Shown here piece after piece: positions 1 through 6,974 of a DNA stretch of 64,000 bases (position 1 is its first letter; each line of letters starts with the position of its first letter). The translations under genes and the position numbers were made by a program. Below the pieces are notes generated by a model, which ran no database searches, was not told where the DNA came from, and saw only the letters and a program-made list of their open reading frames with translations. The DNA is taken from assembly GCF_004795835.1 (NCBI RefSeq), contig NZ_CP039249.1, positions 2,765,001-2,829,000 of the forward strand. Reading direction: 5' to 3'. This DNA is from Sphingomonas sp. PAMC26645. Lineage in GTDB: Bacteria > Pseudomonadota > Alphaproteobacteria > Sphingomonadales > Sphingomonadaceae.

Positions 1-45
1 CCTGTTCGGTGCCCTGCCAGTTCGATGAGGGGGTGCAGACCATCG

Positions 46-471
46 TCATGCGCTTGCCTTCATGTATTCGCGCCCGGCGCCCGCGGCGTTGATCGTGTCT
101 TTCGCCGCGGCGTTCTTCATCTGAAGGAGCACCATCGATGCGTCGGTCTCGATCGCGGCCCGTTCCATGGCGGACTGAATCGCCTCGAAGGCATTCTCCA
201 GCATCTGCACGGTCGGGCGGCGCTTGTGCTTACGACGCAGGCGGTCGGTTTCCTCGACGAACAGGAGCAGCGTGCGCCACGGCATGTTTAGCGTGCGAGC
301 CTTCGCGATGATGTCGCCCCGGCAGTTGCCGCGCTCGTACTCGAGACGAGCCAAGAGCTTGTAGTCCTTGATCGGGTCCATCGTGCGGAGCTTTTCGTCG
401 ACGCCGCGTAGCTGGCTAGCGGTGAAGCGCAGCTGGTCGCAGGCAGTGTCGAGATCCGGGTCGCGGGTCAT
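46..471 (-). CDS. Prophage protein of unknown function
   Basis: A 141-residue soluble protein, rich in Lys/Arg and predicted helical, with no domain I recognise. The ATG at 471 is preferred over an upstream in-frame codon near 570, because it lies just after the stop of the HNH gene and the two would then form a leftward unit. The middle (about residues 40 to 110) alternates charged and hydrophobic residues as a helical bundle would. It could be a small phage DNA-metabolism or regulatory protein, but nothing in the sequence decides this. Confidence 0.5.
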   Translation of the reverse strand: MTRDPDLDTACDQLRFTASQLRGVDEKLRTMDPIKDYKLLARLEYERGNCRGDIIAKARTLNMPWRTLLLFVEETDRLRRKHKRRPTVQMLENAFEAIQSAMERAAIETDASMVLLQMKNAAAKDTINAAGAGREYMKASA

Positions 472-479
472 TGTCTCGG

Positions 480-743
480 TCACGCGCGCACCATTGGCGC
501 ATCGATCCGCGTCCGTGGGTTGCCAGCTACGGCGCGGTTCCATGCAGAGAGGCCCGGCCACGACTTCCAAAGGGTGGCGCAGAACGCCTCAGCGCTGAAG
601 GCATACTTCGCCTGAAACTTGGGCCATCCGAGATCGTCGGTCTGCTCCGCGTGGTGCCCATCGCACATCGGGAGCGTGAAGCGGTCGGCGACCTTTGTGG
701 AGGTACCTTTATCGCGCGCCTCGTCCCAGTGACATGCCCTCAT
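480..743 (-). CDS. HNH/DUF968-like phage protein, 5'-truncated
   Basis: The core carries the pattern LPMCDGHHAEQ followed by GWPKFQAKY. This is the second half of the small HNH-type (DUF968-like) proteins of phages, where Cys and His residues bind metal. The first half, with its upstream Cys pair, is missing: a TAG stop lies immediately upstream of the ATG at 743. The downstream gene starts 9 bases after this stop. The oppositely oriented replication-like gene starting at 763 also lacks its N terminus, so a deletion junction near 740 is likely. The fragment is probably inactive. Confidence 0.55.
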   Translation of the reverse strand: MRACHWDEARDKGTSTKVADRFTLPMCDGHHAEQTDDLGWPKFQAKYAFSAEAFCATLWKSWPGLSAWNRAVAGNPRTRIDAPMVRA

Positions 744-762
744 CTACGCGTCCAAGCAAACA

Positions 763-1389
763 ATGGCGGACGAGCTCTGCTGCTCGAAGCAGGCCATCCT
801 CGACACGATCAAGGGCTTCCTCGCCGACGGCCTTTTGGAGGAACTCGGGCAGCGGCGTGTGCCCAGCGGTTTCACCGTCGAATACGGTATCGTCGTGGAT
901 GCGCTGGAGGCCCTGCCCCTAGTCAAGTGCCATGCCGAGCGCGCGAAGCGGGGGTCAGCTAAAACGACCGGTCAACGTCAGCCACCCGTCAAGCAGGTTG
1001 ACCGGTCAACGTCGCATGCCGAGGGGGTCAAGCAGGTTGACCCTAACCCTTCTGAACCCTCTCCTTCTACGATTGCTACGCAATCTCCGAAGAAGGACGG
1101 GCCGGCAAAGCCGACCCTGCTGCCCGATCATGTTCTCGAAGCATGGAACGACATGGCGGCACGCATCGGGCTGCCCAAGGCCAAGATGACCGCAGAGCGC
1201 CGGAAGCTCCTGAACGTCAGGATCCGCGCCTTCTCCGTCACCGACTTCACGGAAGCCATCGAATGCGTCGAGCGGAACCCGTGGATGCATGGCGAGAACG
1301 ATCGCGGCTGGCGAGCGGACTTCGATTTCTTTCTCCAGCAGAAGAGCTTCGTGAAGCTCGTCGAGGGTAGCTATGACCGAGCATCGTAA
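763..1389 (+). CDS. Lambda O-like phage replication protein, N terminus shortened
   Basis: A 208-residue protein in two parts. Residues 1 to 45 look like the second half of a winged-helix domain (SKQAILDTIKGFLADGLLEE). Residues about 118 to 208 match the C-terminal part of phage replisome-organiser proteins, with GENDRGWRADFDFFLQ near the end. Between them is a flexible linker with two VKQVD repeats, whose DNA carries iteron-like palindromes. The frame continues upstream to a TGA at 730 and would add residues completing the HTH (LIYASKQT), but no start codon is available there, so the 5' end appears damaged. The gene overlaps the next one by 17 bases. Confidence 0.55.
   Translation: MADELCCSKQAILDTIKGFLADGLLEELGQRRVPSGFTVEYGIVVDALEALPLVKCHAERAKRGSAKTTGQRQPPVKQVDRSTSHAEGVKQVDPNPSEPSPSTIATQSPKKDGPAKPTLLPDHVLEAWNDMAARIGLPKAKMTAERRKLLNVRIRAFSVTDFTEAIECVERNPWMHGENDRGWRADFDFFLQQKSFVKLVEGSYDRAS
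966..1084 (+). repeat. Iteron-like palindromes, candidate phage replication origin
   Basis: Six GTCAA/TTGAC half-sites lie between 970 and 1041. Two are arranged as GTCAA-GCAGG-TTGACC (988-1003 and 1027-1042), and one forms the perfect palindrome TTGACCGGTCAA (998-1009). A further inverted repeat ATTGC-TAC-GCAAT follows at about 1072-1084, after a pyrimidine-rich stretch. They sit inside the linker of the O-like gene, the same place as the lambda ori iterons inside O. Origin function is inferred from position and form. Confidence 0.45.
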
Positions 1390-1633
1390 TCCGCTGATGG
1401 ACCGCCCCCGCACGACGGGCGCGCTGACCGCCTTCGTGACGGTCGAGGGTGAGCAGGTGCCGACCAACATCCACGATTACTGCGGCTGGCTTAACGCCCG
1501 CGAGCGACGCCGGGGAATGTGGGCTGTCATTCAGGCGGGCGACCGGAAGACCGTCGAATGGCGCGCGGAGATCGCCAGCCAAGACTGGATCCGCGAGCGC
1601 AACCTGACGCCGAACATCGCGCGGGCAGCATGA
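1373..1633 (+). CDS. Small prophage protein of unknown function
   Basis: An 86-residue soluble protein. Its ATG lies inside the end of the replication-like gene (17-base overlap), so the two are very likely co-transcribed. The sequence holds WLNARERRRGMWAVIQAGDRKTVEW split over the middle, a basic Trp-rich segment, but no family is recognised. Its place right after the replication gene suggests an early-region accessory role. Confidence 0.5.
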   Translation: MTEHRNPLMDRPRTTGALTAFVTVEGEQVPTNIHDYCGWLNARERRRGMWAVIQAGDRKTVEWRAEIASQDWIRERNLTPNIARAA

Positions 1634-1663
1634 CACATATCTATAAGAGCAGAGGGTAGGACG

Positions 1664-2236
1664 ATGGCGCGGGCAGCGAAGACCAGCACAAAGATCAAAC
1701 GGCAGTCGAAGACACCGGCGCAGCGCATGGCTGAGGCGGTGACGTCGAAGGGAGAGGCGATAGGTGCTCCGGCGATCCAGGTCGCGCGGGGCTTTCACGC
1801 TATCGTGGACGTGCCACTGCGCGATGCCGGTCGGGTGGTGACCGAGCACACGCTGATCAACCGGGGTGGCACGCCTGTTGCGCGCTGGAAGGCTGCGAAG
1901 CTCCTGTCCGATGGCCAAGTCGCCGCGATCGACCACTGCGAGACGCTATGGTCCCGCCTAGGCGGTAAGGCCCTTGTCATGGATCTGGCGCGCATCCCCG
2001 GCGCTGGGCAGGGCAACGGGTGGGCAGAGCAGGAAGCCCTCGACGATCTGAAGCGGATCAAGGGCTATGTGCCGCCCAAGTACTGGAGAATTTTCGAGAA
2101 CGTATGCCGCTTCGACATGGCTGCCGGTTTCGCCGGATCGGACCTGACAACCTGCCGGAATGATCAGGTTAGTGCTGCGCGGACGACCGTGCAGTTCGTC
2201 GCTGACATCATCGCGATGAAAGAGCGACTGTTCTGA
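1664..2236 (+). CDS. Prophage protein, possibly DUF6456-like regulator
   Basis: A 190-residue protein beginning with a basic, Lys-rich segment (residues 1 to 22). The C-terminal half (about 100 to 190) has a helical layout ending in ARTTVQFVADIIAMKERLF, reminiscent of DUF6456-type phage proteins of alphaproteobacteria. That likeness is from memory of the family and is weak. The start has a fair ribosome site (GGTAGGACG before ATG). It lies at the end of the early rightward unit and before the packaging genes, a usual position for a late-gene regulator. Confidence 0.45.
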   Translation: MARAAKTSTKIKRQSKTPAQRMAEAVTSKGEAIGAPAIQVARGFHAIVDVPLRDAGRVVTEHTLINRGGTPVARWKAAKLLSDGQVAAIDHCETLWSRLGGKALVMDLARIPGAGQGNGWAEQEALDDLKRIKGYVPPKYWRIFENVCRFDMAAGFAGSDLTTCRNDQVSAARTTVQFVADIIAMKERLF

Positions 2237-2305
2237 CGATTAACGACTTGGTCCTCCCGCCGAAATTGGAACCTCACGAGTTGCTCCGACTTCCGAACGC
2301 CTAGC

Positions 2306-3118
2306 CTAGGTAGAGGACTTGGGTGCTCTCCCCAGTAGCGGGATCACTATGGCTGCAATTATGGAGCTCAGCCGCTGCTGCCCCGAAAGACCCGGGTGGA
2401 GCGAGTCTGAGTAGTACGAAAGCCACGCAGGGTTCGAGTTGCCAATGATTGGGTCGGCCGCAACATCATTGACGACATCAGCACCTGCCGAGTTACCGCG
2501 CACAAGGGCGTTGTAAGTCGCTCTTTCCCTTTCCTTTTCGGCACTCCACCCGCCATCTAAACGAGGCAAGATCGTGTTGTGGACAGTATAAAAACCCCCC
2601 TGCTGCATAGCGGCAAGGAATGGCATGGCGATTGACCGGTAAAGCGATATTGCGTCTCGCCCCGCGCCAAGGTCATTGGTGCCCTGTTGAAGTATGAAAA
2701 TCGATGCAGATGATGCTATGTGACGCGCAAGTAAGTCGCCGACGTTGTCATAACCCGACGACATTGTTCTGCCAGGAACGCTATCGTTAAAGATCGAAAT
2801 GTTGCCTCCTAGGCCGAGATGGTCGATTGCCGCATAATCCCCGGCGCCGGTGCCGTAGCCGATGCTGTCGCCAGCTTGCACGATTAAGCCGGACAAAGGC
2901 GCAGCAGATTGGTTGGGCGAGGACGATGGCGTTGACGTTGGCGGCGCCGCTGGCACCGACGAAGCAGGCATTTCGGGTATCGTAGTGATGCCCGACTTAC
3001 TATTAACGTCAGGCTTACTACCAGAATCAGATCCGCAACCTGTAACGAACAGCGTCACCCCCGCTGACAAAGAGTGCCTAACGAACTGTCGTCTATCGTA
3101 CATCGTCCGCGCGATCAT
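2306..3118 (-). CDS. SGNH/GDSL-family esterase lipoprotein
   Basis: A 270-residue exported esterase-like protein. The N terminus has an Arg pair, a hydrophobic stretch and the lipobox VTGC (Cys about 28), so it should be a lipoprotein. A Ser/Pro/Thr-rich linker follows to about 75. The SGNH blocks are visible: GDS at 83-85 (nucleophile Ser), GTND at 146-149 and DSLH near 238-241. The fold suggests removal of acetyl or similar esters from a polysaccharide. It is transcribed against the late genes, as is usual for a lysogenic-conversion gene. Two other SGNH domains occur in this prophage. The start could also be the ATG at 3103. Confidence 0.75.
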   Translation of the reverse strand: MIARTMYDRRQFVRHSLSAGVTLFVTGCGSDSGSKPDVNSKSGITTIPEMPASSVPAAPPTSTPSSSPNQSAAPLSGLIVQAGDSIGYGTGAGDYAAIDHLGLGGNISIFNDSVPGRTMSSGYDNVGDLLARHIASSASIFILQQGTNDLGAGRDAISLYRSIAMPFLAAMQQGGFYTVHNTILPRLDGGWSAEKERERATYNALVRGNSAGADVVNDVAADPIIGNSNPAWLSYYSDSLHPGLSGQQRLSSIIAAIVIPLLGRAPKSST

Positions 3119-3403
3119 TTGGCGAGAGCTTTCTCAGCTTCGTGTTGCAATTTCGCAGTCTGCTCGAGAGCGCAAAACCTGTTCGTCCCCTGGCTTTACG
3201 GCGCGTTTGACGCACCGCAATCCCAAATTCGCAAATGTTGTGACCTTGGGATAACCGATCGCGGTCAATCAATCAGACCATTGTTAAGGCATGCTTGTAA
3301 GAGGTTGACGCGATCACCCCCGCAAGCTACGTAAATAACCAGTTGTTAGAGCCGCGCCCACAGGGGTTGCCGCTCTTGTCGTATGTGCCGCGGAGGGCGT
3401 CAT

Positions 3404-3505
3404 GTGACCACACGGTACAAGCCGACTACCGTTGATGTGGTTAAGGCGATCGGCATGCGCGTGCTACGTATCGTCGAGGGCATGGCCTCAAGGGAGCGCA
3501 GTTAG
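3404..3505 (+). CDS. Possible 33-residue ORF with strong ribosome site
   Basis: A GTG at 3404 is preceded by GGAGG at 3392-3396 with ideal spacing, and opens a 33-codon frame ending with TAG at 3503. The peptide is basic and amphipathic. It lies alone in the roughly 460-base stretch between the SGNH lipoprotein and the small membrane gene. It could be a real small phage protein or chance. Nothing else coding was seen between 3119 and 3580. Confidence 0.25.
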   Translation: MTTRYKPTTVDVVKAIGMRVLRIVEGMASRERS

Positions 3506-3580
3506 CGCTAGATCGAGCAGGACGAGCAAGCAGCGAGCGCGGGTGGGCGAAAGTGTGTCTTACTTGAAGCCGATTTCTAG

Positions 3581-3739
3581 TTAGTCATCAACAGCGATTA
3601 CCCTCGCCCTAGCCCGGCGATCTCCGAACCGGTTTAGAGCCCGAAGTTCGGCGACAGCGCCTGAGTATAAGTAGAGTCCAGCGATCAGCAGCACGTTGCC
3701 ACTGATCCATAGTAGCAATATCCCCAAAGCCACGAGCAT
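3581..3739 (-). CDS. Small single-span membrane protein
   Basis: A 52-residue protein opening with about 25 hydrophobic residues (MLVALGILLLWISGNVLL), followed by a basic tail rich in Arg. This is the layout of a single-span protein with a cytoplasmic tail. A clear GGGAG ribosome site lies 8 bases upstream of the ATG at 3739. It reads leftward, like the SGNH lipoprotein ahead of it, and sits in an otherwise empty stretch before the terminase genes. Function unknown. Confidence 0.45.
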   Translation of the reverse strand: MLVALGILLLWISGNVLLIAGLYLYSGAVAELRALNRFGDRRARARVIAVDD

Positions 3740-3995
3740 GGTCCGACTCCCTTATTGGCAACGTAAGGTGTCAAAGATTAACAACTTGCACGCCGCCTTG
3801 AAGGACTGGTCGGGTCGGCGAGTATTCAAACCGCAAGAGCTTACCCTTCGATCTGCCTCGGTTTTGGCGCACGATTGTTGCGTGCCGACGCACCATCAGC
3901 ATAGGGCCGGCGCGGCCCTTTGGGTCCTTCCGGCCATCCCGGGTAATACGGGGGGCAAAGGCGTGAACGATCCCCAGCTACAACTCGCCAAAGGG

Positions 3996-4275
3996 GTCCG
4001 CACTTAGAATGTCCGCACCCTCCGACACCGTGAGCATTCGTGAGTTTGCCCGCCTCGATGGGTGCAGCGATAAGCTTGTCCGGCGGGCAATAAGTGAAGG
4101 AAAACTGCCGGTTTCAGCTGACGGCAAGCTTGATAGATCGCTTGCCGGAACTGGGTGGCGGCGCACCAATCGGCGCGCTGCGGAGGGTGCGGACAGTAGT
4201 GCGGACAACGTGCAAATGTCCGCACCTTCTGTCCGCACTCCGAAACGCGGCGCGAAAGTGTCCGCACCTGCGGAC
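3996..4275 (+). repeat. GTCCGCAC repeat array at the terminase gene, candidate packaging site
   Basis: Seven exact copies of the 8-mer GTCCGCAC occur within 272 bases: plus orientation at 3996, 4011, 4218, 4231 and 4260; minus orientation at 4187 and 4199. The last copy is followed by TGCGGAC, giving the inverted repeat GTCCGCA-CC-TGCGGAC at 4260-4275. The copies come in closely spaced pairs 12 to 15 bases apart. They run from just upstream of the terminase small subunit gene into its middle, which is where terminase recognition (cosB or pac type) sites are found in lambda-like phages. Function is inferred. Confidence 0.45.
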
Positions 4276-4638
4276 CAGCTGCCCGATCCGCTCCGTCTCG
4301 ACGACGAGGACTTCATTGCCGAGGTGCTCGCCGGCAGGTTCGCCCTCACCGGCGAAGCCGAACGGGTAAAGGAAAACGGACTCGCTGCTCGCAGCCTCCT
4401 AGCCGCCCGCCGTGAAGCCGGCGATGTCGTGGATCTTGAAGTTGCCGAGACCCTCTTGTTCAACATGGCGCGGTCGCTGCGTGATGCCTGGCTCAACTGG
4501 CCGTCGCGCGTCTCGCCGCTGATCGCCGCCTCCTTAGAGATCGCTGTCGAGCCGCTGCTGGAGGCGCTGAACGAGCATGTCCAGCAGCACCTCGCCTCCC
4601 TCGGCGAGCCGGAAGCCGACTTCGCAAACGCCGAGTAA
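4009..4638 (+). CDS. Terminase small subunit-like protein
   Basis: A 209-residue protein. Residues 8 to 30 (SIREFARLDGCSDKLVRRAI) form an HTH of the Nu1/excisionase kind. A hydrophilic linker follows, encoded by the GTCCGCAC repeats (recurring MSAPS-like peptides), and then a helical C-terminal domain from about 95 that would contact the large subunit. It overlaps the large-subunit gene by 62 bases. The role would be recognition of the packaging site on phage DNA. The call rests on the HTH plus position. Confidence 0.7.
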   Translation: MSAPSDTVSIREFARLDGCSDKLVRRAISEGKLPVSADGKLDRSLAGTGWRRTNRRAAEGADSSADNVQMSAPSVRTPKRGAKVSAPADQLPDPLRLDDEDFIAEVLAGRFALTGEAERVKENGLAARSLLAARREAGDVVDLEVAETLLFNMARSLRDAWLNWPSRVSPLIAASLEIAVEPLLEALNEHVQQHLASLGEPEADFANAE

Positions 4639-6745
4639 GGACGAACGGCTAGAACGATCGTGGCGGCGAGGGCTTACCCCGCCGCCACATATCAGCGTCC
4701 CCGAGTGGGCTGATCGCTTCCGCAAGCTGGCCCCCGAGGCTGGCTCGACGTCGGGCGATTGGTCGACAAGGACCGTAGAGATTGCGCGCGGGCCGATGCT
4801 CGCGGTGACCGAGCTCGGCGTCGAGACGATCACGGGCATGGTCTGTACGCAGTTGATGAAGACCGCGCTCATTGAGAACGCGGTCGGCTTCTTCGTTCAC
4901 CTCGACCCTGCGCCGATGCTCATCGTGCAGCCCAAGGAGGCGGCTGCCGAGCAGTTCTCGAAAGAGCGCATCACCCCGCTCATTCGGGTCACGCCTGTCT
5001 TGCGGAAGCTGATCGGCACCAAGAAGACGCGGTCGGCCGAAGAGACGCTCCTGTACAAGGCGTTTCCCGGCGGCTTCCTCGCCCTCGCGGGCGCCGGCAG
5101 TCCGGACAACCTGGCGCGTCGCCCGGTCAAGCGCGTGTTCTGCGACGAGACGGATAAGTATCCGATCACCCGCGAGGGCGATCCGATCGGTCTCGCTGAC
5201 GAGCGCATGGCAACGTACGTTGGGTCGCTGTCGGTGCGGGTTTGTTCGCCGACGATCGAGGGCGAGAGCCTGATCGAAAGCAGCTACCTAGAGGGTGATC
5301 AGCGGCAGGCTTCGGTTGAGTGCCCCGAATGCGGGCACCGCAACTTCCTGGACTTCTTCAAGCACATCAACTGGGACAAGGATTACGACGAGGACGGCAA
5401 CGTCACCGCTCATTATCCCCGAACGGCGCAGGTGCTTTGCGAAGAATGTGGGTGCGGCTGGAATGAAGGCCAGCGCTTAACGGCGCTGGGCACGATCCGG
5501 TGGCATCAGACCAAGCGCTTCCGCTGCTGCGGCAAACACGTTGACCCGTTGTTGGCGTACGCGGCGGCTTGGAAGGCTGATCCGGAATGTGATGCCGTCG
5601 CGCTGACATGGGATTGGTGGGAAGGCCCGCGGCATGCCGTCTACCGGGCACGCTGTCCGGACTGCGGCACATGGCCGGTGTCCAACGAGCATGCGAGCTT
5701 CACGGCGGGCAAAGTGTTCAGCCCCTGGCCGAACGATGCGCCTCCGAAGATTGCGGCGAAGTGGCTGGCAAGTAAGAACGATCCCGACAAGCGGGTGAAG
5801 TTCGACAACACGCAGTTAGGCAAGCCGCATAAGCGATCGTCGTCAAAGGAAGTTGTCGCCGAGCTTCTCGCTGCCCGAGCGGAGAACTGGGCGGCCGAAG
5901 TGCCCGACGGTGTCGGCGTTATCACGGTCGGTGGCGATACCCAGGACGATCGCGTTGAACTCGAGTTCGTGGGCTGGGGCGCCAACGAGGAAAGTTGGTC
6001 ACTGCTCTACGTCGTTGTCGAAGGCGATACGTCGAAGAAGGCGACGTGGGACGAAGTTGATCATCAGCTGCTGCGAACGTTCAAACGTGCCGACGGGCGG
6101 GAGTTCGCAGTCGACGCGACGTGCATCGATTCTGGCGGTCACCGCGCTAAGGAAGTCTACGAGTTCTCGAAAGCCCGCCTCGGCCGCAAAGTTTGGGCGA
6201 CGAAGGGCGCATCCGACCGGACTGGCAAGCGATCGCCGCTATGGCCGACCGTCAAGCCTAGCAACCGAACCCGAACCACGTTCAAGCCGATCATAATCGG
6301 CGTCAATTCCGCGAAAGACACGCTGCGCGCCCGGCTGACATTCACCGATCCCGGGCCGGGCTACATGCACTTCAGCACGAAGCGCGAACTGGCTTGGTAC
6401 GAGCAGCTGACCGCGGAACGCCTTGTTCCGAAGGTCGCTAGCGGCCGGGTCTACCAAGTCTGGGACTGCCCAAAGGGCAAGGCAAACGAGGCCACCGACT
6501 GTCGCGTCAACGCTATGGCTGCGCTGGCCGGTCTTCTCCAGCTCGGGATGAAGCTGAACATGGTTGTTGCAGCGGTCTCGACCGATCCGGAAGTCGCTCA
6601 GGCGGTAGCGAAGCAAAAAGCCGAAGAACGTGCCGCGAAGCCGAAGCCTGAATGGCTCTCGACGAGCGCCGATCAAACCCGCGAACCGACCCCCAAGGCC
6701 AAGCGGGCGAAAACGAACCCGTTCACTAGCAATCGAAGGAGGTAG
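4577..6745 (+). CDS. Phage terminase large subunit (GpA family)
   Basis: A 722-residue packaging motor of the lambda GpA family, which pumps DNA into proheads by ATP hydrolysis and cuts it with a C-terminal nuclease. The N-terminal ATPase part includes VQPKEAAAEQF and the Walker B-like VFCDETDKYP at about 190-200. Cys pairs (CPECGH, CEECGCGW) form a zinc-ribbon-like insertion near 245 to 300. The nuclease part has VGGDTQDDRVELE near 455 and DATCIDSGGH near 515, supplying acidic residues. Length and order look complete. It overlaps the small subunit and is followed two bases later by gpW. Confidence 0.9.
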   Translation: MSSSTSPPSASRKPTSQTPSKDERLERSWRRGLTPPPHISVPEWADRFRKLAPEAGSTSGDWSTRTVEIARGPMLAVTELGVETITGMVCTQLMKTALIENAVGFFVHLDPAPMLIVQPKEAAAEQFSKERITPLIRVTPVLRKLIGTKKTRSAEETLLYKAFPGGFLALAGAGSPDNLARRPVKRVFCDETDKYPITREGDPIGLADERMATYVGSLSVRVCSPTIEGESLIESSYLEGDQRQASVECPECGHRNFLDFFKHINWDKDYDEDGNVTAHYPRTAQVLCEECGCGWNEGQRLTALGTIRWHQTKRFRCCGKHVDPLLAYAAAWKADPECDAVALTWDWWEGPRHAVYRARCPDCGTWPVSNEHASFTAGKVFSPWPNDAPPKIAAKWLASKNDPDKRVKFDNTQLGKPHKRSSSKEVVAELLAARAENWAAEVPDGVGVITVGGDTQDDRVELEFVGWGANEESWSLLYVVVEGDTSKKATWDEVDHQLLRTFKRADGREFAVDATCIDSGGHRAKEVYEFSKARLGRKVWATKGASDRTGKRSPLWPTVKPSNRTRTTFKPIIIGVNSAKDTLRARLTFTDPGPGYMHFSTKRELAWYEQLTAERLVPKVASGRVYQVWDCPKGKANEATDCRVNAMAALAGLLQLGMKLNMVVAAVSTDPEVAQAVAKQKAEERAAKPKPEWLSTSADQTREPTPKAKRAKTNPFTSNRRR

Positions 6746-6747
6746 GC

Positions 6748-6972
6748 GTGGCATATCAGCAATCCGACCTCGACAAGCTGCACCAGTCGTTGCTGGCGGT
6801 TGCGATGGGCGCGCAGAAGGTGCGTTTCGCCGACGGCCGCGAGACGACCTTCCAGTCCGTCGAAGCGGTCACCGCGGCGATCGCCGTCGTTGACGCCCAG
6901 ATCAAGATGCAGGCCAGCGCGAAGAGTGGCGTGCTGCGCCGTCGCGTTCCTTACTACCGTAGCGGGCTCTGA
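6748..6972 (+). CDS. gpW-like head-tail joining protein
   Basis: A 74-residue protein whose start MAYQQSDLDKLHQSLLAVA and central RFADGRETTFQSVEAV match the gpW family of small head-completion proteins, which plug the portal before tail attachment. The GTG start has a strong site (GAAGGAGGTAGGC) within the last bases of the terminase gene. It is intact although most of the other head genes are missing. Confidence 0.8.
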   Translation: MAYQQSDLDKLHQSLLAVAMGAQKVRFADGRETTFQSVEAVTAAIAVVDAQIKMQASAKSGVLRRRVPYYRSGL

Positions 6973-6974
6973 CC

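Noticed and set aside
3696..4007. Plus-strand ORF ending just before the terminase small subunit
   Set aside because: It is antisense to the small membrane gene at its start and has poor composition; the end is likely leader sequence carrying the repeat array.
4004..4496. Minus-strand ORFs opposite the terminase small subunit
   Set aside because: They are shadows of the coding strand with low-complexity Arg/Ser composition.
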